From: Zopfochytrium polystomum
Lineage: Eukaryota > Chytridiomycota > Chytridiomycetes > Chytridiales > Chytridiaceae
Direction: 5' to 3'
DNA: 64,000 nt
Assembly (NCBI GenBank): GCA_025765615.1
Contig: JAIVFJ010000001.1
Coordinates: forward strand, 744,001 to 808,000
The position numbers and the translations under genes were made by a program. Every line of letters starts with the position of its first letter. The stretch's first letter is position 1. This document shows, in pieces, positions 43,701 through 56,665 of the stretch. Under the pieces are notes generated by a model. It worked only from the letters and a program-made list of their open reading frames with translations. It was not told the origin of the DNA and did no database searches.

Positions 43701-46305
43701 GCGCTGTGGGCGTTGCGAATAGTGCAGGCGCTCGTGGTCGTGCGGACCCACGTCGCCTTTGAGGGTTTGTCGCCACTCTTCGGCCTCGTCCATGTTTTTG
43801 GTTGATATGAGAAAGTCGAGAGACTCGATCGACGCGAGGCCGATCATATCGGCAAGCTTCCCGACGCGCACTTTGACGCCGGCGCACGTACCGGTCCGCA
43901 GCGACATCAGGAAGTTGAGCAAGTTTCGCTTGCTGTTGGATCCGTTGTTGAATCGCCAGCGGGATGGACCTGTGATCTCTTTCGATCCGCGGGCCTCGCC
44001 AAACATTTCCTTGGTGAGCATGACAACCATTGTTGGGCGTCCTGTGTACCACCAATGATTCTTTACAAAAGTAAGCTCTTGCTCGAAGATGCTAATAACT
44101 GTTGGAATCTGCGTCAGCTCGCACTAGTATGAGAGTTGTCTTTTTTTCAAGCACTCACGGTAGTTGTAGTCACTAACAAGATAAAATTCTTCCTTGTTTG
44201 TGAAATGAGGCAGAAAAGCGTACAGCTGTCCTTGACAACGATAGATCTTTGAAGTGCTCAGCGTTCCCATCGGCCGCTTTGGCCGCCCGGAAAGGCCCTG
44301 AAAGTAAGCAATCGACGTGAGAACAAAAGCAATACGGGTTGAATCCTGACCAGCTTGGCATTTTTCCCAAGAGAAAGATAGGCGTCGCGGAGGGCCGACG
44401 CAGTTGAGACTGTGATAGGTGCGCACATGTCCACCGTTTGCGTCTCAAGGCCGTAGGCGGCGAGCTGGTCGCGAAGCTGGGCGCTCTCCGCAAGCAGCAC
44501 CATTTGAACCACAACCTCGGATGCTTGCTTCGGGCGGTTCGGCAGAAAGCGTCGGCCCAAGGGGTCGAGCTCTGCTGGGCTCAACAAGTCTTCTTTGATA
44601 AGGCTTCCGAGAATGTAAAGCGACTGTGCCCAAACCAAAGGAATGTTTTCGTTCGGGTACCGCTGCACCGATCCAGGGTCTGCCTTTTCCTGATTGGTGT
44701 AATCCCTCGGAACAATGTATAATTCAGGAACAAGCGCTATCCGATTTGGTCGAGGCGACGACGGGGCGGCGATCGACCTCCGTCGCGAGGAGGATCGCCG
44801 TCGATTGTTGTCCTTGTGCAACTTCTGGGTGTGGTCGTAGTCTTCAGCCACGCTGAAGCGCGAAAGTGTGCCAGAGTCCACGAGGAGCGGCTCCAGCAGT
44901 TGGCTGTATTCCTCCACTTGGTTGGGATCGTCGCGGAACAAGCCGTCGAGAATCATGTACGTGAAGAAGAGCGGCCATTCGCACTCGATGTGCTCGAAAA
45001 TTTTCAGCTCGTGAGAGTCGTAGTGAAGGCTGCAAGAATTGGGGCGGATCAGAGGAATGTGGCGCATGCTTCTTCAAGGCCAAACTTGTCACTATTACCG
45101 GCTCGTGTCCTCGAGCACCGTTTGGTGCCCATCTCTCAAAAATCGCTTGAAGCCGTACTTGCCCCCGAGCTTCTTTACCATTTCTGATCTGGTCTTGGCA
45201 ATGAGCTTTGGGTCGCTGACAGCGAATCCCGGAAACGAGATCACGGACAAGACTTGTTCAACGGATTAAACAAACGAAACTCCAGTCCTCATTAAACTTA
45301 CGGGCAGCGTCGATTTCTTTCGAATACGACTCTCGGGGTAGCGCGGAGTGGAGGGTTGTGTAATTTCGTGTTAGCTCATCCGGTAGAACATGAATGACCT
45401 GAATACAATTATTGGTACGCGGAGCATCAAAGCCGTTTTCCGAGATGTTACGTACCGAAGACGGGCCGCCCCTTGCTCCGAACAAATTCAACCCATTGAT
45501 TGCCTGAAGGGCCGCGACGGCCATGCCAATGCTGGAAGAGTTCAGCTCGGGCTGCCCGTGATTGAGCTTGTTTCCACGCTCCCAAATGCCGTAATCTGGT
45601 GTCCGATACGCCCGCTCAATGTAAAAAACGAGGTTTTGTATAAAGTCCACCTCGTCCTTGGTGTAAATGATGAGAAGGCCGGACGCGGTCATTTGGGCGA
45701 GCGCGAGCAGAAAAATACTTGTAGCATCGATTTGCAGGTGGCCCCATTCGCGATCGCCCACAACGACGTCTCCATTCGCGGTGTTATATCTGTTTTGAAG
45801 CGAAGGGCATGATCAGTTGGCGGGATGCTTCGAGTCCAGAAGAGTAAATCTTTGCAACGTGCTTTGCGTGAAGAGAATGTTCCAAGGCCTGAGTGTTCTT
45901 GAACAGCTCGACCTTGTGGGCCTGTCGCATCATTGCAAACAAAAGGCCGCGCATGCACTTGATTGTGGCGTTCTCGAGTTCATCTGTTGAACGAACGGAA
46001 AGGAGTGTCGTGCGTGTCGGAGTTTGAAGATCAGTCAAGAAAAAGACGCGATCCAACCAACACTTACACGTTCTACCCTCGTCGTCGTCGATCCTGCGGT
46101 ACGCCAGGGCGAGGCCCCAGACGGCGAGGATCGAGTACACGTTGTCTCTCGTCCAGGCATGCGTGTAGTCGCCGTGGGTGGTGACAGCGACGGAAGCGGG
46201 AATCAGGCCGGTGGCGGGGTTCTGGCGCGACAGGATGATGGTCGACACCTCGTGGAAGCGGCGATCGAGAGCGACCCGAATGTTGCGGCGCCGCTGGTCG
46301 AGCAT
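40739..46305 (-). CDS. Phosphorylase kinase alpha/beta-type regulatory subunit with GG domain (minus copy)
   Basis: Thirteen exons join exactly in frame to 1,569 residues: 46068-46305, 45863-45983, 45789-45456, 45398-45302, 45252-45099, 45029-44351, 44297-44159, 44098-42992, 42923-42644, 42580-42388, 42281-41835, 41744-41273 and 41187-40739. The N-terminal half is the GH15-like helical barrel of phosphorylase kinase regulatory subunits ([89 protein letters not shown]). A Ser/Ala/Pro-rich linker at about 750-900 may be regulated by phosphorylation. Near residues 1210-1320 lies an ILEI/FAM3 GG domain ([40 protein letters not shown]). The C-terminus has [15 protein letters not shown] and KVW-type motifs of PHKA. 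In animals this subunit confers Ca2+ and phosphorylation control on glycogen phosphorylase kinase. Confidence 0.85.
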
Positions 46306-46894
46306 TCTTGCTCTCTTCTGAAAGAAAAGTTGCCGAAGGCGACGGCGGCGACGGCAGCGCGCGCGTTCGACAAGGACAATTGTGTGTGTGTGTGTGTGTG
46401 TGTGGCGGGTCGCTCCGAGACCGAGGTGGCGATGACTATCGATGTGGGAACGCGCAAGTGTGACTTTCGCGTGTGGAGAATTTTGTTGTGGGAAAGCGAC
46501 AGACAAACTTCAAGGAGAGAGAGAGAGCGATGGAGAGAGAGAGGGGGAGAGAGAGAGCGAGTGAGAGAGAAAGAGAGAGATACCCCACACATCAATCGTG
46601 ATGCTGCCAAACGATAATCTTGCCTCCCGCTCCCACGTGCCGCCGTCGGTCAGTCAGTCAGTCGGTCGCAAGAAGGGACTGATCCCGACAGGCAGGAGTC
46701 CTTTATCGTAATGCTCATCTCTCTGTCGCGCTCGCTGTCAGCCCCACCGACGATAAAAAAAACGAGAAAGGAAAACCGACAACAGCAACAAAGAGAAAAA
46801 CAAAAAAAAAAAAAAAAAAAGAAAGGAGAAAAGGAAAAAACACTCAAACCCCGCCGATTGAGCCGCCACTGCCCCCCACTCCTCCCACACGCGA
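46306..46894. promoter_or_regulatory. Shared divergent promoter of the two kinase-regulator paralogues
   Basis: A 589-bp region between the two start codons. It contains (GT)10-type repeats at about 46380-46403, GA-rich arrays at 46517-46580, an A19 run at 46802-46820 and AG-rich leader sequence before the plus-strand ATG. No TATA box is obvious. The arrangement would let both subunits be expressed together. Confidence 0.55.
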
Positions 46895-49800
46895 ATGCCC
46901 GACATCAACAACGTCAAGGCGTCGCTCGATGCCTACTACGCCCAGGTCGACGCAGTCATCCTGCAGAGGCAGAACCCCGCAACGGGCCTGGTGGGTAAGG
47001 AGCCGCGAGCTCGTTCTGGGCACGCGCCGCAAGCCAAAATAAAAAAAAAAAAACGATCTTCTCCTGTCGCCTCGTCGTAGCCGTCTAACAGTGCCTCCCT
47101 GGTAGATCCCTGCCTCCACCGCCGTCACGATTCAGTAACTATCAGTCTTTCGCTTCCAGACTTTTGTAAACGAAGCTCGATTCTAACTCCCAACACCCTC
47201 GGCAGTGGCAACTATACCGACAGCTGGACCCGCGACAACGTGTACTCGATCCTGGCTGTCTGGGGCCTTTCCCTCGCCTACAGAAGAATCGACGACAACG
47301 AAGGACGCGCTTGTGAGCTTCATCTCCATATCGCATCCCCCCCCCGGGCGCTGATATCTTCGCGCTCCTCCCTCCTTGTTGTTCTGCAGACGAGCTGGAA
47401 CATGCGACTATCAAGTGCATGCGGGGACTGTTGTACTCGATGATGCGGCAGGCCCACAAAGTCGAACGCTTCAAAAATACGCAAAACATTTACGACTCGC
47501 TGCACGCAAAGTACAGCACAACCACCGGGGAAACCGTCGTCCGCGATCACGAGTGGGGCCATCTCCAGATCGACGCGACGAGCATCTTCCTCCTGTTTCT
47601 CGCGCAGATGACGACAGCCGGAACTCTCATCATCCACACCATGGACGAGGTGCACTTTGTCCAGAACCTCGTGTTTTACATCGAGCGCGCCTACCGGACA
47701 CCCGACTACGGAATCTGGGAACGTGGGAACAAGAGCAACCATGGCCAGCCGGAACTGAACTCGTCCAGCATCGGTATGGCCGTCGCGGCGCTCCAGGCGA
47801 TCAACGGCGTCAACCTGTTTGGCAAGAAGGGTGGCCCTGCTTCGGTGAGCATCTCTCATTTCGCGAACGTCTTTTTGCTGACAGTCACGAAATAAAGGTT
47901 GTTCATGTTCTTCCCGACGAAATTACGCGCAATTACGACACACTACACAATAGCTTGCCGAGAGAATCAAACTCAAAAGAGGTCGACTCAGCCGGTTCGT
48001 GGAATCGACCACATCGGACAACATCATCACGATTTCTGACTGCTTATTTTTTTCCAGTCTTGTCGGTCATTTCATTTCCGGCCTTTGCCGTGAGCGATCC
48101 TCAGCTCGTTCAGCGCACGAAAGACGAAATTGTAAAGAAGCTGCGCGGAAACTACGGATTCAAGAGATTTCTTCGCGACGGGCACCAAACTGTTCTCGAA
48201 GATCACACAAGGTACATCGAAATTCTCATCGCTCCACTGAAAACTCACTGAGTGAAGATTGCACTACGAACCTCATGAACTGAAAATCTTTGAACACATC
48301 GAGTGCGAGTGGCCACTCTTTTACACTTACATGATCTTGGATGGATTATTTCGCGAGGACGCCAAGCAAGTCGAGGAGTACTCCAAGCTTTTGGAGCCAC
48401 TCTTGGTTCCCTCGTTTACACCCGGTCACTCTCGCCATCGATCAGGCTCTTCAATTGGCAGCGTGGAACAGCGACATTTCAAACTCGTTCCTGAACTATA
48501 TATTGTGCCAAAAGACCAGGTTGAGGCGGAGAAGCTGAGGCCTGGGACCGTTTTGCGTGTTCCAAACGAAAATGTTCCCCTCGTTTGGGCGCAATCGCTG
48601 TATATTCTCGGTTGCCTGATCAAAGACGATCTCCTCAGCCCAGCGGAACTGGACCCGCTGAACCGGAGGTCCTTGCCGTTCAGGCCAAAGCTTGGGAACG
48701 AAATTGTCGTGCAAGTGGCCCTTTTGGCGGAGAACGCGGAACTCCAGGCGAAGCTTGCAATGTATGGCTTGGAGACTCAAACAGTGGAGGGATGCAGTCC
48801 GATCACAATATCAACGCCTTCAGCCTTACGGGACGCGTACACCGCCCTCGGAGAAAGCTCGAAACTGGTATTGCCGCTATTGATAACATCCGTTATGCCT
48901 GCAGACTGAATCTTTCCCCATAGAACCTATCGGGAAGACCGCGACGACCGATCGGATCTGTCGGCACGAGCAAGCTGTACAAATGCCAGGGGAAACTGTA
49001 TGCATTCTTACCGCATTTTATGGATCGCGAAGAGTTCTATCTTGTCGGCGACAACGATTACCGTGAGTAGCTTGTGTTGTTCGGCATAAGCTTACTCAAT
49101 TTGCAGTTGTGAGTGTACTTGAGCAGGAGATTGCATTTGTCAAGAATCACTGGTGGTACCAAGGGCGACCCACTATTGTGATAATGATGACGAAGGAAAT
49201 GCTTGGCGGCTTTAGATCCTCCAATAATCGGTCTGCCCGACGGTGGACATATCAGACCAAAGCCAGCAAAGGAAATCTGGTCAACTTTATGATGTCCTTA
49301 CGAAGTGGTTTCTGCGGAGGCAGTCCGAGTTCGAGTCGGTAGACTGAGCGAGATGGTGAACACGGCGTGTGTGGAGTCGCTTGATTTTTTGCTCCTGGCG
49401 CAACCGGCCGCAGAGTACGAAGACTGGCACGACGTTCTCAAGGGCGAAAGCACGTCCAAAAAGCGCCTGCTCGCAAACGGCGTCCCCGCAGAAGAATCGC
49501 GCGGCAACCTGAGTAGCAAGAGCGGAAGCGCATCGACCCGCAGCCGCAGCATGCGCCGCCGGTCCTCGGGAGAGCTGGCTCGCTTCACAGGCCTCGGCCG
49601 GTCGTCCGCCAGCAACCGCTCAGACTACGACCTCCGCAAGTTCTCCGTGAATAATCTCAGCGGACCCGATGCCAAGCTTACTGTCCGCGCCCTTTCACCT
49701 CAACGCGGCGCAGTGTCGAACAGGGCCGTGAAGAGCCCCCTCGGCGAAGTCCTGCCCCCAACGACGCAGGGGGCGATCGACGGCGAGAACCAGCCGCCGC

Positions 49801-52352
49801 CGCTGCTGGTGCGCGATAGCTTTATCTTTGACATTACCGACAGTCCGTTGGAGCAGCAGCCGCTGAATAAAGTGGCGAGCTCGGCGGAAGACCGCCAGTC
49901 GCCCTTGCTTGAGGAAGGACTCTTGACTCTCAACCTGAAGGACCCCTCTCATGTGAAGGAGGCGATTGAGCTGCTGAAGGCGTCCACAAACCTTTTCGAT
50001 CAAGTGGATCTTCTCCAGTGTATGTTCGAATCATTCGGTCGCATTTTTCGCTTTCGCTGACGATTGCTTTGGTTCACTTACAGATCTCTTGTCCTGTTTT
50101 TCATTGAGTTACGAAGTTGAGCAGCTGGGCACTCTCGAATCGCTGTTGCAGGAAATTTACGAGCTGGCGCTGGCAAATAAGGAATGGACTGTGGTTCGTA
50201 CAGGCCGCTGGTCTGCTCCGAAAGGTCGTCAATTCCCTGACAATCAACGTCGCCGATCTCTTGATCCGAGGGAAGCCGCTGACGATCGGTTGGGGCGACA
50301 ACGAGCATTTTATCCTCAACCCTCAAAGTCCCGAAGTGTTGACGGAAACGATCTTCGCGCGATGGTAAAGTAACATCCTCGTATTGTTTCACGAGCGATG
50401 CCAGCTAACAGTGTCTCCTTCAAGTGTGGGCGATGTTCGCGAGGCGGCATTGGTGCAGGAAATCATCACATACCTTGGGTCTCTCATTCGATCGACACCA
50501 AAGATCTTCGAAGGCATCCAGCGAGTCCGGGCGTACTTTTTTATTATTGCGATGCGCTGAGGAAATTTCACGGATGAAGCAGTGCGACGAGGAAGATGCC
50601 GTCGAGAATATGATGCAGGTACTTTCTCACATTTTCATAGTGCACTCGCCCAGAATTTATATTCAATCCCTCTAGTTGAGTCCCTTCGAGCTTAAATCGC
50701 TCCTGGCTGCTGTCTTGACAGCCCACGAGAACGTCGACGACCTCTACGAAGACCAGGCCGGATCCTATCCCAGCAGAAAAAAAGCAGTCCAGGTCCGACG
50801 GCAGTCCCTGGAAGACATTTACAAATTTGCGACATCGGGGCACGCTCTCGAAGGGCCGGATCAGCTGTTCATCTCGGTTCAGTCTGCTGGCTTCAGCTCG
50901 GGCAACTTTGCGAGGATCGAAGTCCGGAGAGACGGTGCTCCGGTTGTTTTGCCTGGTCTGAGCGGGAGGGGTCTGCACGTCGTCGTGCTGGACCCTTTCG
51001 ATAGCTCGCTGCTAGAGTCGACTGTGTTTGACACGCATTCGTCTCGCGAGGCTTGTGAAGACTTTACGAGACTCATCGAATCGCTAGAGCCAAATACAAT
51101 CGTCATCATTGCTGCGCAGGTGAGCCGCTTCGGAAGTGCTTATCCGCTCCTTTTTTTTTCTTTCTTTTTTTGTTTCTTCTTTTTTTTTTCGCACTGCTTG
51201 CTCAAACGCCGTCTTCACCGCAGGACGAGTGTCGCGAGAGTCTATCTCCAGCCGCCGTCAACGCTTGCGAGTCATTGGGGTCGGACAGGGTAAGGTCGCT
51301 CAAGTACCGCGACTCGTGGTGCCTCATTGGCGAAAAAGGAACCAGCCCCGGCACCGCCGCAGAGGCTCTGTCACCATGCAGACAGTGGGCAACCCACTCC
51401 CATCATGACAAAGGAAATCGACCTGGCCACCTGGCGGCGAAAGTTTGCCAGCGGCAGCCCGTGGTCTTCACCACCTGGCTCGCCTGTGGTTGGAAACGCC
51501 AAGTCTGACACGACGTCGCTCTTGCCCTCCTGGCGGTCGCTGGCTGCGCCGCCGCAAGAACGACGGCGCCCTGAACCGCGTGCCCCCTGACTTTTACCCA
51601 AAGGTGTGGAAGATTTTGAGCCGGTGCAACGGCATCCTTGTGGGGAAGGCGTTGCTGCCGCAGCATCCTACTGTGAGCGAAAAGACGCCCGAGGAGTTCA
51701 ATTTTGGTGAGTGCCGAGAAGGTCACAGCGCTAAAGCAAGCCCCTGACTCTTTCTTTCTTCTTCCCCCAACCAACTTTGCGCGTCCAGCCCTCCAAGTCG
51801 AATCCTATCTCGACGTTATCCGGGATCCAGCAGAACGCCAGATTGCCGTCGAGTGCCTGATGGTCATATCGCGCATGTCCGAGCGGAACCCCGAAATCCA
51901 AATCACGAGCGGTGATGTGAACTTGCTACAAATCATGGATGACGCTGTCTCGCTCTTTTGGGCCTCCTGGAACGCCGCAAACGCGTCCGCGGCGGTTGTC
52001 GGAGGAGCTGGAGCGGCACCTGCAAACGGCGTGGCGGCGGCTGCGTCGGCGGCGACGGGCCATGTCGCCCCCGCTGCGGCACGAAGCCGCCTTTGCCAGC
52101 CTCGACCGGAAAAAGGGGTCCGTTGCGTCCATCAAAGACGCAGGCGTCGCCGGCGCCGCTGCCAACAGCAGCAGCGTCCGCACGTCGCGGTCCAGCGTCA
52201 ACGACGTGCTGCTCACGGCCGGGTCGCGGCGGGAGCGGCTGGCGCGCAGGGTGTTTTACGATCTGCCGATGGAGGGCCGGTTTGGGACCATGACGTTCCT
52301 GGCAAGGAGCTGCGTTAGACTGTGCTTTGATGTGTGCTGGTCTGGGCCGTGA
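46895..52352 (+). CDS. Phosphorylase kinase alpha/beta-type regulatory subunit with GG domain (plus copy, frame breaks)
   Basis: Paralogue of the minus copy, with 11 intron positions in the same place and phase. Exons: 46895-46990, 47106-47134, 47206-47312, 47390-47844, 47898-47994, 48058-48211, 48258-48867, 48924-49062, 49108-50019, 50084-50364, 50425-50618, 50676-51119, 51224-51706 and 51789-52352. Signatures include [58 protein letters not shown], the GG domain ([42 protein letters not shown]) and [15 protein letters not shown]. To follow the family alignment one must change frame at about 49321, 50201, 50560, 51360-51410, 51542 and 52030-52090, mostly by skipping one extra base. The first half (to 49.1 kb) is intact. 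Either local sequence errors or decay of this copy explains it. Confidence 0.75.
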
Positions 52353-52571
52353 GCGTTATGAATATATAAACAGGAAAGAGCACTCGTAAGCGCGTCTGCT
52401 GAGAGGGATATTCGGCCGTCGGGTGTGTTTTCCGCGTGTCAGCTCCCAGAGCCTTTTGTTTCGCGCAGCCAAGAACCAAACCAAATCAAAAAGGAGAAAA
52501 GGGAGTAGAAAAAAAGAAGCGCACCCAACAAAGCCACCAAGGCGGATCGACCAAACGGCACGCCGCTAACG

Positions 52572-55500
52572 ATGGACTTTCTCTTCGGCGCCCTGCGAGG
52601 CGAGAAGGGCCAACCCCAGACGGGGCCCGAGACGATCGACAAGTTGGTCGATCGCGCGCTCCACGCGACGCTCCTCGAGGACCGGCGCGCCGCCATCGTC
52701 ACTCTGAAGGGCCTCGCGCGGGACTGGACGCTGGTTCGTTCGCCCTGGCCCACGGTCCCCGCTGATGGACTTACCACCCGCGAACCCTATTCCCCCTCCC
52801 GGGTTTCATCAGGAAGTCGGAACAAAGGCGATGCCAGGCCATCATCAACGTGCTGCAGAACGACCGCATGGACGTCGAGATCATCAAGGCGGCCATCGAA
52901 ACTTTGACCACGCTGTTTACGCGTCAGCCGACAGCGGTGAGTGAGATCGTTGGCTCTCTGTTGGTGCCCCAGCGGCCAGCAGGGCCTCTATCGACCACAC
53001 GACCCCCAATTTACCGCATCCGAAAAAAAATAACAAAAAAAATATACCAAACACGATGGAACTAGGACTTTTATAAGCCGAAAGACCCTTCGTCGCCGTC
53101 CTCGGCGGCTGCCGACCCGCGCGATCTGGGCGTCATGCTGACCGAGATCTTTTTGAAGGTTGTTCCGCGTGGCCCGCTGTTTTCACTTTTCCGCGCGAGC
53201 TGAAGCTGACATCTCTCCTTCCCCAACCGCCCGAATAAACCCCAAAAATGGCCCCCCCCAAATAAAAAGGACTCGTCCAACGTTACGATCCTGATCGAGA
53301 TCCTGGAAGAAGTCGAATTCTACGTGCGTTACAGCACCGTCCAGCTGCTCGCGACGCTGCTCGAGAACATGGGCGACCGCGTCAAGGAATGCATCTTCCA
53401 GAGCCCCGGCGGCATCGCGCGGCTGATGGATCTGCTGGACGACAGGAGGGAGATTGTGCGGAACGGTGAGCCTTTTCCCCTTTTTGGTACCCCTTTGGAA
53501 CGGAGATCCCCAGCGCCAGTTTTGTTATTGCCAGGACACCGCGGTCTGACGGATTACATTTTTCTCCCCCACCGAATCCCGCTCGCACTGCACGCCCCAG
53601 AGGCCCTGCTGCTGCTGATTTCGCTGACGGCAAACAACGCCGAGATTCAAAAGATTGTGGCGTTTGAAAACGCGTTCGAGCGGCTTCTCGGTCTCGTGCT
53701 TGAGGAAGGCGCGTCCGAGGGCGGCATCGTAGTGCAGGACTGCCTCACGCTTACGCTCAATCTGCTGCGGTATAATGTCTCGAATCAGGTTACGTCCCGG
53801 AGGAGTGGAGGGGGGTTGGTGATCGAGTCTTGTAGAATTTGCCGCAAACTGTTCGTTCGACTGCCTCTTCCTGCCATGAGGGGGCGCGAGCTATGCGTTG
53901 GTTCTCTCCGTCTCCGGTTGGCAGGGAGGAGTTCTCTAGTGCGTAGTGTTTCTAGCCCGCCCGCTGTGACTCTCCTCAACACTCGTTTGGAATTCTCTGC
54001 CAACCGGAGCGGTAAGACCCGATCCATGGCTTGCCCCACTCATGAATGGAGGAGGTAGTGGAAAGACAGTGCATGTCCTTTTCTGACCAAGTTCTTGGCT
54101 TTGACTGCTGACATTTCTTCTTCTCCACTTCTGCAAAACCCTCCTCTGCTTGTAGAACCTCTTCCGTGAAAGCAGTTGCATCCAGAAAATTCCGTCACTT
54201 CTTTTGTCGCACGCCGCGCTCGAGGACGAAAGAGGACCCATTCCCGTCCCGCTCACGCACGAGGCGAATCGGTGGCCGGAACAAAAGGCAATCAACGCCA
54301 TTGCGATATTGGAGCTCGTGCGGATATTGGTGGGACCGAATAATCCAAATACTGTGGTAAACCAGGTCAGTCTTCGCAAGAAAAAAACGGAGTTGGGGGG
54401 CTCATATTGTCCTGCACCACAACATAGGCGATCATGAACCAATCTCAAATACTTCCGGCACTCATCGAACTTGCGGTTTGCGAACGCATCCCTTCTCGTG
54501 TGAAAGCTCAAGTTTGTTGCACCACGTCTCATTGCACACTTCAATTTCCTTTTCTAAGTCAGTCTGGTTTCGAATAATTAGGCTCTTTACGCCGTTGGAG
54601 ACGTCATGCGCGGACACCAAAAGAATCAAGACGCCTTCTCGAAATACGTTGTCGCTCCCTCCACATCGCCCTCCTCAACGTCACCGAAATTTCCTCGCCC
54701 TGCGCTTTTAATTGTCACAGAGCTTGCGCTCAGGAGCGAGGAAGAATTCCACGCGAGAGCAGCGGCCGCTTATTGCTTCCAGGTCTGAAAAATGACTTTT
54801 ACATTGAAGCCACTCAAAGTGCTGACTTGATTCACTTTCCGCTGGATTAGTGCCTCGTTTACGCTAATCCAGACACCCAAATCGCGCTTGCGGCGATGCT
54901 TACCCCTCCACCGAACGACAATCCGAATGACCCTCAAAGCGGTATGAGAACACTACTTTTGGAGCTCTTCGTGCAGCTGTTTGATTGGCTTTTCAAACAA
55001 ATCCAAACCATCAATCCCCCACACCAGACCAACCTCAATCTCCAGGATCGCTGATGGTGACGACCCTCTTGAACTGGGAGGCCTCCAAGCGCGACCCGTA
55101 CAAGGTCTGGTTCGCGACCGGCGATGCTGGCGCACGTCTTCGAGGACAACCAAAAGGCCAAGGAGCTGGCCGTCACGGTCCGCCTCAGTGAGGAGGACGG
55201 CGACGTGTCGCTCCTCCACAAAGTCATGTTTGTCCTCCTCATGGCGACGCGCGAGAACGCCGACCTCCGCATCCTCGTCGGCGTCATGTGTCTCGCCACC
55301 GTGTGGCTGCACTCATCCGTCACGTCGGTCAAGGAGTTTTTGTCCGAAGGGTCGAACGTGCAGTTTGTGAGTGTCTATTCTTTTTTATTTTGCGACTCTG
55401 TTGACGCGTTTCCCCCCGGCTGGCAGCTTATTGAACAAATTATTCAATCATCCGGAGTGGATCCCCTTGTCCAAGGACTCGCTGCGTTCCTACTCGCTAT

Positions 55501-56548
55501 TTGCCACGAATTTAATGACGACCTTGAGCCGGCTTTCACAGCAGTATGTTGCTTCGCCAGAACAGCGATCAGTCTTCGTTTTCGCTGCTGACGAAGAGTA
55601 AAATACTCCCCGCGCAGAGCGAGTTTGCAGTCCCTCATCACCAGCCGCATCGGAGCAGACGTGTTTATCAGCCGCATCGAGCGGTTGAAGGAGTCCAAAC
55701 AGTTTCAAAAGGTCTCACCGTACTTTATTCCCGTGAGTATTTTTTCCCCCTGGTACTTGCAGATGTGTAGTTGCAAGGAAGAGCTTGATCTGATCTCTTT
55801 TGTGGGCCAATTTTCTTTGTTTTTTCTTTTTTTTGTTGGGTGGGCGCTTCTTGCACAGTCGGAACGCGAAGGCAAAGCGCTGCCAGATGTCTACTTTGAC
55901 GCGGCGTTTGTTGATCTCCTAAAATCCACTGCCGGTAATTGTCTCCTCCTCTCAAGTTGTCTTGTCCTGACAAACATTGTTCAATCTTTTCCCAACCTCT
56001 CCTCCCCCACCTCGCTTCAATTGCGCTTGCGCTAGACTCTTTGGTTCGCGCTGCAGTGAGCACGAGGTCCAAAACCACCAAGCGCTCGGCGGAGGCGAGC
56101 GAATCCATGGTGGAATCGTATAAGTCTCTCATTTCCACACAGGACAAGGAGATTCAGAGGCTCAAGAAGGCATTGGCAGAGTCGGAAGCGCGGTGGAAGG
56201 ACGAAGTAAGCGGTTGCGATGTCTTCAGTACTGGGCATGGCTCGCTCACCAGCTCCGTGCTTCGCTTTGCTTTGGTTTTTTTTTCCTTTCCGCAAACCCC
56301 AACCGTGCTTTCCACCCGCAAGAACGATGCATTGCGGTCCAAGCTCGCCGAAGCGACCGACTAACCTCCGCGCAGCCGAGACGGCCGCCGCCTCGCAGAC
56401 CCGCGCGTACCAAGAGCTGAGCACCGAGCACGAAGACCTGCTCATCTGCCTCGCCGAGAGCGACATGAAGATCGGCCAGATGAGGGACCGACTGCGGGCC
56501 TTGGGGGATGCGGTCGAGAGCGACGACGAAGAAGGGGAGGAGGAGTGA
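52572..56548 (+). CDS. USO1: Vesicle tethering factor USO1/p115
   Basis: Fifteen exons: 52572-52733, 52817-52936, 53066-53158, 53270-53465, 53601-53788, 54156-54365, 54428-54475, 54582-54782, 54851-54941, 55046-55366, 55427-55543, 55618-55732, 55859-55934, 56036-56205 and 56323-56548. The head is an armadillo-like array ending in the Uso1 head signatures DPYKVWFA, HVFEDNQKAKELA and LIEQIIQSSGVDPLVQGLAAFLLAICHEFN, then SLITSRIGADVFISRI. The tail is a short coiled coil (QDKEIQRLKKALAESEARW, ESDMKIGQMRDRLRAL) with an acidic end DDEEGEEE. The family tethers ER-derived vesicles to the Golgi. The coiled coil is much shorter than in yeast Uso1, closer to animal p115. One-base insertions relative to the family seem present at about 55122, 55618 and 56361. 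Confidence 0.82.
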
Positions 56549-56665
56549 GCTGGCCTGTTAGTAGTGTCCCCGCTAATTGGGGGCAGGTTGTCGTTGTCGT
56601 CTGGTTTTTGCTTTGTATAGAAGACGTCGTCTACTTGACAAGTCTGTGTCGACCCAACTTGTTCG

